The notes beneath the pieces are model-generated. The model did no database searches, was not told where the DNA came from, and saw only the letters and a list, made by a program, of their open reading frames with translations. From NCBI GenBank assembly GCA_030998225.1, contig JAPYXD010000275.1:558001-622000 (forward strand): 64,000 nt of DNA. Direction: 5' to 3'. This document shows, in pieces, positions 10,860 through 22,664 of this stretch. Within the stretch, counting starts at the first letter, position 1; every line of letters begins with the position of its first letter. The position numbers were made by a program, and so were the translations under genes. This DNA comes from Diplolepis rosae. Its lineage: Eukaryota > Arthropoda > Insecta > Hymenoptera > Diplolepididae.

Positions 10860-11401
10860 TTTATGTGAATTTGATCGAGAATGAAAAGAGTTAATAAAAC
10901 AAATCTATCTCAAGTGAGTTGAGAACGATGGGAAAAGTTCTGATAAAAGCCAGAACCTTTGCAAAAGAGGCAAGAAAAACTTCATTTAAAATAATATAGA
11001 TGAAAATACATTTAGTTATTCTTGTTCTTTGATATGAGTTACAAAAACTTCTTAATTAAACACGGAATTGCCTTTAAAATAAAATGTGCTTCAAAAAGTC
11101 TATTCATTTCGTGATTCGTACAAAACCGCAGTAATCCCTAGAATCTAAATTTTTTTAGATTCTTATATTCTAATTGTATTTGTTTTTTGAGTCATATATC
11201 CACAATTGAATGATTAAACTGCGCAACTTCATTTTTGGACTCATAAGGTTGAATTATGTCAGAATAAACACAAAAAATGGCCAGCAAACCCAACTACTTT
11301 GGTTTGAAAGCAACGTAAAATTAAGTTAGCAGACAGTCTCTCAACAAATTGCAGAGACTTTAAGCACGCATCTCATATTAAAAAAAAATAGAACGAAATT
11401 G
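10860..11401. repeat. Duplicated flank B
   Basis: Alignable with 1-560 and 24975-26040. The likeness stops at 11402 after acgaaattgaa, where AT-rich transposon-like sequence begins. It separates the exon 4 relic at 9932 from exon 1 at 13215 in the repeat unit. Confidence 0.7.
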
Positions 11402-13066
11402 AACACTGAGAAAAAAGAATATTTATATCAAAGAATATTTCTTTGATTCAAATAAATGGTTGAGCTGGATGGTGACGAATAAATATTTTTTTAGATCAAA
11501 GAAATATTTTTATTGTCTTTAAAAACTGAATAATTGAAGCAAAAAAATGTTTCTCTAGTACTATTAAATATTTATTAGATTGTATAAATATGTTATCAAC
11601 GTTGTGTAGCAATTACATGATAGGAGAAGTAAATTCTTTGATGTAAAATGATGTGATGCATGTTCAAAGAAACAATACATTAATTCAAAAAAATTTGCAT
11701 TGCTTCAAGTAAATTTGTTTTCCATTTCAATATATGATTCCTTGTTTGTATTGAGCGTATTGTAAATTGAGAGAAATATTTCTTTGAAATGAGAAGATAA
11801 TTTTTGGTAGAATTAAATAATTATTCCCTCCGAAGATGTGATTTACTGTTTAAAATGGTCAAGTAGTAAAGTGTATTGAATAATAATGGATGCCAAGAAC
11901 GATAATATTGCCTATGGTAAGTTAGAGATTTGTGTCAACAAGATGTTACTGATATGAATAAACGTGTTTTGAAATTTAAGAAATATTTCTTAAATTTAAA
12001 GTAATATAAACTTCATGAATTGTAAGGAGTTAAGTAAAACATTGTCATGGTTCTCTTAAATAACAAAAAAATTCTTACCTCGGACATGCCATTAGTCATC
12101 CGATACATACATATATAAACATCATACAATTACATTCACACCATTCAGTCGCAGCCAATCATATTTTCTATCGCAAATACACTTAAATATACAACTTCGC
12201 ATATATAAACCTAATAAACAAAACTTATATATAAGACGATACGCTTTCGTCGAATAACGCACACGCTCGCTTAAAATCCTGAGACATAAAACTTGAAACT
12301 TTCTTATATAGTGACTGCAAGAATTATTCAGAGCTTGTGAGAGAAATGTGTCGTGACTAGAGCTTTTGAGCCTCACTCAAGTAAAAATAAATCAACTCTT
12401 TCTATAAATTATCCATAAAATATTTTTTTAAATTATTATAATTATGATTATTGATAAATATATAATATAATTATTAATTAATATTTAGTATACATTTTAA
12501 TTATAACTGTACTTATGAAGTTTAATGAAACTAAATTTTAAAATATATATTCAAAAATTTCATTAATATAAAAAAGAATCTTGTCTAAAAACATTTAAAA
12601 GGAAATTCTTTTATTTTCTGTGTTGTATATTTTCAAAATATATTCCACATTTGAAAGTATACATATCTATGTTTATATCAACTATGGCAAACAGTTGAAT
12701 AGAAAAAAAATGTATACTACGGTGGGACGAATATTTGTTTGGAATGATACATTTCAAGTTGATAATGAGAGCGAATGTTTCTTAGAACGGGAATGATAAA
12801 TTTTCAATTCTATAGAAAATATGTTTCAAGTTTAAAAAATATGTAATCATAAGAACTATGCCGAACGTTTAAATGGAATAAACAAATTTTTTAAATGAAA
12901 AATACCACAGTTTTTTCAAAAAAATACTTTTTTCTTTTAAAAAAATGGTTTGATTGGTCTAAATTATTCCATATTTATAATGCAGGCGAATATTTCCTAG
13001 GAGGAATTCAATAAACATTTAATTATATGAAATATGTTTCAAGTTTAAAAAATATGTTATCATAAC
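11402..13066. mobile_element. AT-rich composite of TIR-type sequences
   Basis: Inserted relative to flanks A and C: the left edge reads cactgagaaaaaagaatat, and protease upstream sequence resumes at cactgtataatttgtaag (13067). No coding sequence is visible. The segment 12120-12660 is the reverse complement of 13990-14580 within the next element. Two copies of atatgtttcaagtttaaaaa (about 12821 and 13029) suggest internal duplication. Exact element borders are unclear. Confidence 0.5.
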
Positions 13067-13158
13067 ACTGTATAATTTGTAAGATGAGGCAATAGCGACT
13101 AATATTCATGATCACATATCTAATCAAGTAGGTTTATGATTATTTCTGTTTCAGCACG

Positions 13159-13166
13159 TATTCAAG
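13159..13166 (+). promoter_or_regulatory. TATA-like element of protease gene 1
   Basis: TATTCAAG at this place aligns with TATTTAAG at 6071, 45167 and 62547, each about 50 bases before the signal-peptide ATG. The C substitution may weaken it. Confidence 0.4.
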
Positions 13167-13214
13167 AAGTACCTCGCTTCGTGACAGGCACCTTACTGCT
13201 AAAAACCTCAAAAA

Positions 13215-13272
13215 ATGAAGCTTGTTATTGTGATCTTATTCTACACCAGTTTCATTGCTGTACATGCCAAAG
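13215..13272 (+). CDS. Protease gene 1, exon 1 (signal peptide)
   Basis: The exon encodes MKLVIVILFYTSFIAVHAK and ends in phase 1 before gtaaat. It is the nearest upstream signal exon for exons 2-4 at 21073-22166, and the phases join: G plus AA makes Glu20. The intron would be 7.8 kb and includes a 1433-bp TIR element, two MITEs, an inverted dispersed repeat, a gag-only element and a stray exon 3 fragment at 19885. The pairing is inferred from order and phase, and a transcript would be needed to confirm it. Confidence 0.7.
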
Positions 13273-13460
13273 GTAAATATTTTTATTGCTTTCCTTGTTG
13301 TTATAGTCAGGAGTCCTGTGATTAAAATAATTTTTTTCTTTCATTCATCTTGATATGAGAAAAAATCGTAAACTTTATTTGAGAAAAGGATTTTGCATAT
13401 CAACACCTAATTCGTGTCTTACATATTTTTGTTAAATAATCGAATTTTTGATTTTCAATA

Positions 13461-14893
13461 CACGGAGAAAAATAGTTGAAGTAATTTTACTCAACTTCCG
13501 ATGAAATTTGGGACATAGGGACAAGTTAGAAGTTATTTAGTATCACTGTATTTATTTGTGATATATTAAATGTTCGAAAATGAATCAAAGTTGAGTAAAA
13601 TTCAGAAATATAGGGTGAAGTATGAAAGCGTGCATTAAAAATTTTTAAATATACATATTATTACTCGTAGTATAACTATAAAAAACCAATCTTTTATTTA
13701 ATCACAAAAATAGTAGAGCTTTCCGTTCATTCTACTCTACGCTTCAATCGAGAGTTGAGTAAACCGTGAATCGCAAGATTTATTCCAACATAGCTAAATC
13801 TTTTCACGCAGGAACGAATGAAAGTAATCTGCGCCATGGGCACCCATAAAAAATTTTTAATCTCAAAAACTTTAATTCTTAAAATTAAATTGATATTATG
13901 AAAATTTAAACAAAAAAAAGTCGATAACTGTATTACATAAAATATGAAATATCACATAAATTACTCAGGCAGAATAATAATTTGAAATTCGCAAATGTAA
14001 AACCCATATTTTGAAAATATAAAACACAGAAAATAAAAGAACCTTCTTTTAAATGTTTTTATACAAGATACTTCTTAATAATAATGCAATTTTTTAATGT
14101 ACATTTGAAAATTTAGTTTCACTAAACTTCATACGTCGTTATAATAAAAATCTATACTAAATGTAATTTAATAATTATATTATATATATCAATAATCATA
14201 GTTATAATAATTGATTAATTATATTAATTTTTAAAAATATTTTATTAATCATTTATGAAAAAAGTTGATTTATTTTTACTTGAGTAAGGCTCAAAAATTT
14301 TATTGACGGCACTTACTCTCACAAGCTCTGAATAACTCAGGCAGTCACTATATAAGAAAGTTCCAAGTTTTATATCTGAGGATTGTAAGCGAGTGTGTGC
14401 GTGATTCGACGAAAGCGTATCGTACTATATATAAGTGTGTAGTTATTAGGTTTATATATTTAAGGTTATATGTTTAAGTGTATTTGTGATTTGGAATGTG
14501 ATTGGCTACGTCTGGATGGTGTGAATGAATTTGAATGTTGTTTATGTATGTACCGGATCACTATTGGCAGGCTCGAGGTAAGAATTTTTTTTTATTTGAG
14601 AGAACCATACCATTGCCAGTTCAAATAATATGCCCGATGCTCGTTTTACCCAACTACGGTTTGAAGCACCTCAAGCGTCGGTGATATACTTATACATTTC
14701 ATGTTAACCCACTGACGCATGTTGGTGCTGGTACTATTCCCTATATAACGCTTATTGTTATTCTCGTTGGGTGAATTAGGTATATATCAAATTGATTTTA
14801 CCCGACTAGGATTTAATAGATGTTCAAATGTCCTTATGTCCCAAGTTTAATCGACAGAGTTGTGTAAAATTACTTCAACTATTTTTCTCCGTG
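13461..14893. mobile_element. 1.4-kb TIR transposon in protease intron 1
   Basis: Ends are cacggagaaaaatagttgaa and its inverse at the right, flanked by TA (13459-13460 and 14894-14895). The empty site is visible at about 32296 (ccaatagtgttttttgaaat). No transposase is recognised. The segment 13990-14580 repeats 12120-12660 in inverse orientation. Similar cacggaaaa ends occur at 27953-28827 and 60508-61542. Confidence 0.85.
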
Positions 14894-15409
14894 TAGTGTT
14901 TTTTAAAATTAAAACATAAAATATACATCTTGAAAAATAATGTACGGAACGGTGACGCGCTCGTATAAGGGGACGCTCGTTGGAGGGACTCTCGAGTGTA
15001 TTTTGTTTATGAAATGGGATTTCTGAATCTGAATTGTATTTTTTGAAATTGAAACGAAAAATATACGTTTCATGTAAAACTGTGTAAGACAAAATTTGTA
15101 GACTTTTTTGTAGCAAACAATTTTGCATTCTAATGTTTTTTACGTATTGCGAATATTACGGTTAAAAAATGGATGTTTATGTTTTCAATAATAAAATTTA
15201 ATTAAAAAGAAAAATATACATCTCATAAAAAAATGTTGCAATTCAAATTTGTAGAACATTATGTAGTTAATAATTTTGCATTATAACCTTTTTTCATATC
15301 TCGTATAATTTAACTGGAAAATGGAATTTATATATGGGGCGTTCCATGCCAAATCGGACGGGTTTAGGAATTCATTTTTCCGATTTACTAGACATTATAA
15401 TGGTTGAAA
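14894..15409. repeat. Duplicated intron sequence
   Basis: Resumes the protease intron after the TIR element (gtgttttttaaaattaaaac) and matches 32300-32700, including the phrase cattccatgccaaatcggac. No coding potential is apparent. Confidence 0.55.
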
Positions 15410-15784
15410 TTCTATTTTATGTGACTTCGGTGCGTATACGAGTTTTTATGCGTACACTCGAATCTAATCTAGTATTGTAGTTGCTTGCGGCGCTAGTCAT
15501 TACACTTGATATGTCACGACTAGTCCCGGCCACTTTGATTTTATCGATCTTGTGTAGTAGTAATGGATTTTGATAGACGCATGCGCAGTTCAAATGTACA
15601 AGACTTTGCCAGTAAGGTGCTAACGCTGTACGAAGAAAAATAAGAAGAAGATTGTGCCCCGTTGCATGGCTATAGGCGCATGCGCAGTTCAATTTTCACA
15701 TTTCATTCCTCTGTAGCGCAATATACTACATTGCGCTACTGTTAACTGTAGCGAAAAGACGAGTTTGCGTGCCAGTGGCACATA
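15410..15784 (+). mobile_element. MITE with ggcacata end, copy 2 (5'-truncated)
   Basis: Corresponds to the right two thirds of 8903-9421, from ttctattttatgtgacttcg to ggcacata. It lies head to head with an inverted relative starting eight bases later, making a large imperfect palindrome. Confidence 0.7.
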
Positions 15785-15792
15785 AAAAAGTG

Positions 15793-16341
15793 TATGTGCC
15801 TCAGCCACGGAAACTTGTTTTTCCGTTACAGCTGAGAGTAAAGCAATGTTGTATATTCCGTTACAGAGAAATACAATGTAGATATTGAACTGCGCATGCG
15901 CATTATAGTCTTACAGCGGAACGCAATCTATTTCTTATTCTTCTTCTTCTCACTTCTTCTTCGTACAGCGCTAGCACTGACTACTACACAAGACCGATAA
16001 AATCAAAATGGCCGGGACTAGTCGTCAATTTGCGGCCGCTTCGTACAACTAGCGCAGCAAACAACTACAATAAGTACTATATTAGGTTCCAATGTACGCA
16101 TAAAAACTCTTATCCGCACCACAGTCACATAAAATAGAATATGTGCCAATGCACACAATTCGGGATATTGCAAGACTCGCGACAATGCTCGCAGGACTGA
16201 TCGCGCCTCGGATTCGTCTCGGCTTGTCTCGGCTTTGTCTCGACTTCGTCTCGGCTACGCCTCGACTACGCCTTGGCTTCGATCTCCTGCGAACATTGTC
16301 GCTCGTCACGCAATCACCCTCATTGTGTGCCTAGGCACATA
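15793..16341 (-). mobile_element. MITE with tatgtgcc ends, copy 3 (inverted)
   Basis: Full-length relative of 8903-9421 in the opposite orientation, from tatgtgcc at 15793 to ggcacata at 16341. It contains an expanded short-period repeat at 16211-16281. Confidence 0.75.
16211..16281. repeat. Short minisatellite, about 10-12 bp period
   Basis: Units such as gtctcggctt, gtctcgactt, gcctcgacta follow each other across about 70 bp inside the inverted MITE. The matching part of 8903-9421 is not expanded. Confidence 0.6.
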
Positions 16342-16854
16342 ATATACTATTTCGAGTAGGGAAAACTTTTATTCTCGCCGCAATTGGCAAGTGATCTGTG
16401 GTGGGGGCTGACAGCTCTCACCTTCTAGGATCATAGGAATAGGCGCCGCACCGGCGGCAATCTTAATCATCGATTCAATCACAGATGGCGCTGCCGGGGA
16501 CCAACCCCAATTCACCAACACAATTCACGAAATCAAATATCGAAATTATATATATAAACTCAATTATCGAAACGAAAAGTAGTCTATCTTCGTCTGTTTT
16601 CATCTTCTTTACCATTTCCCAAATTCTGAAAACAAAATTCAATGTACAATATTTTGTACGTAAACATTTGGAAACTAAACCATGTTGTTCACATGAATTT
16701 ACTACTTTTATTAAGCATATCAAGTATGCAATTGAAAAATTGAGAATACTTTGTATGTAGCAGCTGCCTTATTAAAATGTACCTTTCAAAATATAAGTCC
16801 TAGTTCTCACCATGTCATTTACCTCGAGTTATTTATTTTGCAAATCTTCCTGGT

Positions 16855-17700
16855 AAGAAGGTCTTTACGTTTTGAGACCCCCTGAATCAGAAAAAACAAA
16901 TTTCATGAAAGTCTCTATCTGTCTGTCTGCCCGGGATCTACGGACACAATTACCCCCGAAAGGATTATCGGATTGGATTTAAATTCTCGGATTCGTCAAA
17001 TTTTGTTCTTAAAATTTGGAAAATTGTAGAGGAGATAAAAGCGGTCGTAAATAGACTACTTTTGGTTTCACAAATAAAAGAAGGTCAATTTTACGAAATC
17101 TATCGAAATGTTTATTTTTTATTATCATACCAAAAGTAGTCTATTTACGTCCGATTTTATCTTCTCTATAATTTCCTAAATTATGGAAACGAAATCTTAT
17201 GTATTTTGGGCATACACATGTAGAAACTGAACCATGTTGTTCACATAAACTTTCTTTTTTTCTCAAGTATATGCCCTCAAATAACCAAATCCGGCCAAAA
17301 TTGTGAAAATAAGAGCATTTTTTGTGTTTTCGAAATTATTTTTCGATAAAATAAAAAATCGCAATATTGGCTTCTATTAGTGCTCACAAATCTCTACTAA
17401 TTATCTGCATAACATTTTGCGATTAAAATAAAATTAGAAAAGTCAGAGTATGTTAAAACTTGTAAAAGTCAATATGTACATTCCATTTCCCAGTTAAATG
17501 AAACAAAATACGAAAAAACGCTATCATATGAAATTTTATAAACAAAATATGTGAGATACGAAAAAAACGTTGAGGTGTAAATTATTCGTTTGAATGAGGT
17601 CTACAAATTCTCATCAGGACATTTTTTGACAAGATGTATATTCGTGTTTTAATTTTAAAAAAACTATTGAGAATCAAAAATTCAATTTTTTAACCAAAAT
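16855..17700 (-). repeat. Inverted copy of the dispersed exon-1-flanking repeat
   Basis: Read on the minus strand it carries the usual landmarks: ctcagggggtctcaaaacgt, cagacagacag and an aatccgataatcc-like phrase. A second inverted copy lies at about 38500-39190. No coding sequence. Confidence 0.6.
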
Positions 17701-18110
17701 ATTATGGGTTCGATAAAAACCCCTTCCTGAGCCCTTTTTTGACATGAGGACGACAAAGTTGTCGTCAACAAGACTTCAGTTTCGAATTGGTTCGAAAGCT
17801 TAACACACCACTTGAGATTCTGAGTTTATTTACTGCCGGCGGAAAATAAACAATTAGGAATTTTCTAGAGTTTACAACCAATCTGAGTGATTATCTAGCA
17901 GTTCCCTGACGAGATAAGACCCAATCTTGTCCACAAGTTTTGGTCAAATTTCGCCCTTGAACCTGGTCCTGCTTGGCTTCTTTATAAACTCAACAGAGGA
18001 TCCTAGAACAGGCCACCGGGCGCATCCTCAGGTTGTGGATAGAGGGTCCCTGTACCGAGGGTTATTGCTGAATACGGATACAAAACTAAATATGCTGTCA
18101 CGGACAGGAG

Positions 18111-18790
18111 ACTGTGAGTCAAAAGCCGGAGGAGACGAAGAGACCTCCAGGAAAGAAAAGGAGTGGTTCAAGGTTCCAGCCTGGAAAGACCTTTGGAAGA
18201 AGAAGCTCAAGCTGCAGAATAAAAAACTGAAGTGGCCAAAACGGGCCCGTTCCGTGGCGGTGATAATAAAGCCCTCGGAGGGGATTTTAATCAGGCGATT
18301 GTCATGAAGAAGCTCAAGAGCCGCGATAACCCTGAGGAACTGGATGTTATTATGTGGGAATCAGGGAGATCAGATCTACGGACCTCTTGGTTGAGGTGAA
18401 GTGCGCTTCAAAGGACAGAAGGACGTTAGAGTCTGCCTTTCGTAATTTCGTTGGTGAGAGTAGTTCCGTTCAACACCTTGTCCCTATGGTCGAGGCGGAG
18501 ATCCTGGACATTGATCCCACCATGAAAGTTCCGGAAGTCGAAGAGGAGTTTAGGAGCTGCCTTCATGAGGAGACAACATGAAATTGGAGGAATTGCGTGC
18601 TGTGAAGCTGTTCAAAGCGACCCACATCAAGACCGGGTGGGACTCTTGCAGGGTACAGAGGTGGACTGCAGGCATCAAATGTTGCCGGTGTTTAGGTTTT
18701 GGACATCTGGCTGCCCAATGCGGTGGCACCAATAGGAGTATGAGCTATTGGAACCTGCACGCGCAAAACGCATTGCTAGCTCTGCGCTGA
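18111..18790 (+). pseudogene. Degenerate LINE ORF1 (gag), copy 2
   Basis: Pieces in more than one frame align with copy 1: the basic region WFKVPAWKDLWKKKLKLQNK, then VEAEILDIDPTMKVPEVEEE, then a CCHC knuckle CCRCLGFGHLAAQC near 18680-18721. The second knuckle has been lost by a small deletion. Frameshifts lie at about 18290 and 18580. Non-functional. Confidence 0.7.
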
Positions 18791-19044
18791 GAGGAACTGA
18801 AACACCAGGATCGAGAATTTCCCCGGGACCATGAAGTGTGCGGTTTTTCGAGAGGCAGCCCCTAAGAGGAAGCAGTGAGAAGCCACAAGAAGAGCCGAAC
18901 AGGCTTATTTAGAGGAGCGCCGAGGTCCGGTGAATTGCGCCCATAGGCAAAGACCTTCGCCTCGATTCCGCTGAACAAGCACGTGGGCACGGGGCCGGGT
19001 CTCGGGCGAAGGGATGACGGAAGAGTCGTTTACGACTTAAAATC

Positions 19045-19100
19045 GGAACCAGATGCTCGTAAAGTTTAAAGTCGAAAGGCGGTCCCGTGAGCATCAACAT
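19045..19100 (+). other. Conserved LINE 3' UTR hairpin (copy 3)
   Basis: ATGCTC (19053-19058) pairs perfectly with GAGCAT (19089-19094), enclosing GTC-GAAA-GGC. Relative to CCGCCC/GGGCGG at 3442, both strands of the stem have changed together. Confidence 0.6.
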
Positions 19101-19884
19101 GTTTCGAGAGACGGGTTTTTTTTAATTTAACAGGTATTCCTAGAATTATTCTAGGAGAGTCCTGCACTACGTCTAAAAAAAATTTCACTATTTTTCTTCA
19201 TTACAAAAAAAATAATATTTCGCCATTGAAGCTCAAGTCAACCCGCAAGGTTTCAGAGTACTTTGTGGACGTTCTAATTAGTAAGGATTCTCTTCTTGAA
19301 TTTTTATGTGTTTCGCGGCTGCCCATTCATTCTGTAGAATTTATTCAAGCAAGCAACTTTGCATACGAACGTGTTTTTCCACGTCTTACCTATTTTGGTT
19401 GAAAAATCGAATTTTTTATTTCTAAAAGTGTTTTTATTAATAAGAATAAAAAATATACATCCCATCAAAGAATGTGCAAATCGAATTTTTAGATCTTTTT
19501 ATTAAACGATTTTGTAAAGTAACGTTTTTTCGTATTCTGTATAGTTTCAATTGAAAAATGTCGTCAGTATAATTAGTAGATATTTATGAGCACTATCAGA
19601 AACAAGTATTGCAATTTACTATTTTTCATAAAAATTTGTTCCAAAACACAATTTCGGTCAGATGTGGCTGGTTAATGAACTCGTCTTTTTTTTCGATAAT
19701 TTCATCGAAAGTTATCGTGTCCACAGACGCCGGACAGACCGACAAACACTTTCGTAAAAACCGTTTTTGCTGTCTCAGGGGGTTTGAAAACGTAAAGATT
19801 TGATAAAAATTCCGAAATTGATTTTTCACATAATACCTATACATTCTCATATGGTGAGAATGTAAAAATAGGCAACACTTTACA

Positions 19885-19994
19885 TAACTATAAACGAAAC
19901 TAAATGCAAAGGCGTTTTGGATAATTTTAAAGATTATACAATGAAAAAGAATATTTGTGTAAAGGGTATGGAAAAAGGTGTAAATATTTATGAT
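19885..19994 (+). pseudogene. Fragment of protease exon 3
   Basis: Reads approximately ITETKCKGVLDNFKDYTMKK followed by NICVKGMEKGVNIYD. This is the second half of exon 3, including both Cys of the 168-182 pair and a following GT donor (gttagt). It is joined abruptly to the end of the dispersed repeat. It lies inside the presumed first intron of protease gene 1, so it is a relic of another copy. Confidence 0.75.
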
Positions 19995-20029
19995 GTTAGT
20001 AAAAGAAGTTTGCTTGAACATTTTTAGTG

Positions 20030-21072
20030 CGTATCGATATTGGTAAAAATATTTCAAATTATAAAAGAACTTATTTTAAATTGATAATTTATCAATTATT
20101 GTAATTTTATTATTGATTTTTATTTTCGAAGATTTTTAAACGTCACGTATGACTGGAATAAGCTTAAATAATTTAGATTCAATTTCAATGTTGTAAAATG
20201 CTGAATTTTTTTAATTTTATGAACATTGGAAAGTAAAAAGTTTACAGAAATGTATTGCGCTCTAACAAAAATAATGTCTTTTGTTTATATTGATTTGATA
20301 CCCGCATAGAGGTTATATGCATAAACAGTAATGTCGACAGATGCGAATTTAAATTTTCGTTTTAAAAATTGAAGATTTGTCACAAATACATACGCTTAAC
20401 CTTAACCTCAGCTTTTAAAGCTTAATCGCTCAACTTTTTCCCTATGAATAAAATAGTTCTCACGGTCCTTATTTTTTTGATCTGAGGATTACCTGGGTTT
20501 AAGCAGGCAACACCCGAAAATGCTCCTATTATGAGTTTTCAGTGTACATTGATTTCTGATAAACAAACCTTGTTTGCCTTGACTTGAAACTATATCACAC
20601 TAAAATATAATTTATTTTAATGATTTACTCTAACAAAAAGTCTCTCAGTGTACACTGAGAAAGCAAAGTGTAGAGTGTTCGCTGAACTACTCATGAATTG
20701 AGGTTAAAGCATCTCATAGTTAAAACTGTCTGTATGATTATTTACCATAGGTTGTATCGAACATTAGTATAATTTAGACTACAGTTTCGTATCATTTTTT
20801 TAATTTTCAGTATTTGGTTTGTGAAAAATTCCTAATCCGCTAAAAATAAAGCAGCCACAGCATATTTTATAAACGAAAGTAGTTGAGTCAACTAACAATT
20901 TCTTGCGTAATTCTTCGCTAATTCTTGATTCCAGGACAAAATTTTTTGCAAGTGGAAATTTTCCAAAAACTACGTTGCAATTTCTAATGGAATTAATATT
21001 TATGAGGTTGAAATTGTGTGTATCATGTATAATTTAAAAGTTATTAATTTTTTTTTGTTGTTGACTCTATAG
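20030..21072. repeat. Repeats and intron sequence before exon 2 of gene 1
   Basis: 20030-20400 matches 8540-8850. 20537-20660 is a fragment of the cactgagagac TIR family. 20690-21072 matches the intron sequence that precedes exon 2 remnants in copies A and C, and ends in a pyrimidine-rich acceptor ctctatag. Confidence 0.6.
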
Positions 21073-22166
21073 AATCTTCTACATCTCTAATTGAGAGTAA
21101 AATACTTGGAGGACAATATGTCGATAATTCTATGCAAGAAAAGTATTCATATGTTGTTTTCATTAAAACCGAATTTGAAGAAGAAGGGAAATTGGGCCAT
21201 TGTATCTGTTCAGGTTCTATAATTAGCGCACTGCACATTTTAAGTGCAGCTCATTGTACATTATCTGGAGTAAAAGAAAAATACGTCAACGTAGATGGAA
21301 TAAGGATTAGAGTTGGCAGTAATTACAGAACAAAAGGCTTAGAATATGACCTTACAGCTTTATATTTACCTAGGGGTTATATATTCGGTAGAAAGTTTGA
21401 CCCTAATGATATAGCAGTTATGCTAGTTAGTCATTAAATATAACTTTAAAATATCTGATCTTTCTTAACTACCTTCCCACTTGACTTAAAAACTTTTATG
21501 ATTCGTTCTAGCTTAGGAAGCCCGTTAGTTTCTCAAAGAAAGTATCTAAAATTGATATACTGGAGACGGAATCTGAGTTTAACGCAGAAGCAGATGCGTT
21601 AGGATGGGGCAAAGAGGACGTGGTCGTAGTCGAGTATTTAGTCAATTCAAAGAAGCCTTTGAAAATCGTGACACTTAAGACTATTACCGAAACTGAATGC
21701 AAAAGTGTATTGAAAAATCGTAAAGATCTTATAACGAAAAAGCATATTTGTGCAATGGGAATCAAAGAAGATGAAAACGTCTATGATGTGAGTAAAAGAA
21801 GCTTGTTCAGATTAGATGAATTTTTAATCTTTAAAGCGTAGATTAAAAATACATTTATTTCAGGGAGACAGTGGTGCGCCTCTGGTTCAAGGAGGTAAAA
21901 TTATAGGTGTGTGTTCGTCTAGTTTCTATCTGAATTTGGAGAATACTAGCGTATTTGTAAGTGTATTCTACCACTTGCAATTTATTGAGGATGCTATGAA
22001 TTATAAAAATACACACGAGAGTTCAAGTTCATCCAGTTATAAGGAGAAAAAACATGGTTTGGCAAAATTAAAAAAAGTAATGTGTGGAAATAGTCACAAA
22101 GAAAACGAAGCGGTTCAATATATTTCAGAAAGCAGTTTCAATTCGTTCAAATCGCGTGAAAAGTAG
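21073..22166 (+). CDS. Protease gene 1, exons 2-4: secreted S1 serine protease
   Basis: Exons are 21073-21425, 21512-21787 and 21864-22166. With exon 1 at 13215 they give 329 residues without a stop. The propeptide ends ESK and the mature chain starts ILGG, so activation after Lys29 is likely. The catalytic triad is complete: His80 in SAAHC, Asp132 in PNDIAVML, Ser232 in GDSGAP. The 42-58 and 168-182 Cys pairs are present. The residue at position 189, which sets specificity, is Asn226, and Cys191 is Tyr, so the usual 191-220 bridge is missing. After the last helix comes a tail of about 50 residues with SSSSSSY and many Lys. Splice sites are GT-AG; the intron 2 donor is gttagt. The signal exon predicts secretion. 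The natural substrate cannot be told. Confidence 0.85.
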
Positions 22167-22186
22167 CACCATTTTAATAAATTATT

Positions 22187-22325
22187 TCTTTTCCAGATAA
22201 ATTTTACACCCAGTGTTGTTATTTAGAGTACAATTTTATGTGAAATGTACAATTCTTCCGCAATTCAATCATAATAATAAATAACGAATTAGGGACAGTA
22301 CCGATGTTTTTAAGTTATTCATTGC
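22187..22325. other. 3' UTR and downstream flank of protease gene 1
   Basis: The block acaccca...tttagagtacaatttta...gtacaattcttccgcaattc follows the stop codon and recurs after the copies at 40303, 52043 and the relic at 9932. An AATAAA occurs at 22276-22281 (aataataaataacgaa) and is a candidate poly(A) signal. Confidence 0.45.
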
Positions 22326-22664
22326 CCCGGTCCTGCATTGGTTTCCTCGGAAATCGATTAGGGGGCCCTAGAACAGGCCACCGGGCGCGTCCACAGGTTG
22401 CGGATAGAGGGGCCCTGTACCGAGGGTTACTGCTGAATACAGATACAAAACTAAATAAGCAGTCGCGAACAATGTTCCAGGGATGGTCCCGAAGGAATCA
22501 CCCCCAAGCCAAGTTGTTAACTACCGTGCCGAGGGCTGCATGGCACCAGGGAGTGGTGTCTCACACGGTGTCTCTAGGAAACCAGGCCACCTCCTAGAGT
22601 ATTGAGGCCTTACCCCTGCATGCGGGGCTCTGCAGGGGCGGACCGAATACTTCCCTAGCTACTC

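Larger units (their letters stand above)
17955..19212 (+). mobile_element. Gag-only LINE derivative (HAL1-like), copy 2
   Basis: Its start (ctggtcctgc ... aacaggccaccgggcgc ... gtaccgagggtta) matches the 5' UTR of the third element at 22326, whereas its 3' UTR matches copy 1 and the LINE. The 5' part of gag is deleted: the UTR jumps at about 18110 to sequence equivalent to 7193. ORF2 is absent. The tail is A-rich near 19190-19212. Confidence 0.75.

Noticed and set aside
13461..14893. Autonomous transposon with its own transposase
   Set aside because: Clear ends, but all six frames inside are short and without transposase motifs.
19626..20057. Minus-strand open frame of 143 codons
   Set aside because: It crosses the dispersed repeat, a plus-strand protease exon 3 fragment and unrelated AT-rich DNA. 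No motif; composition is typical of chance frames in AT-rich sequence.
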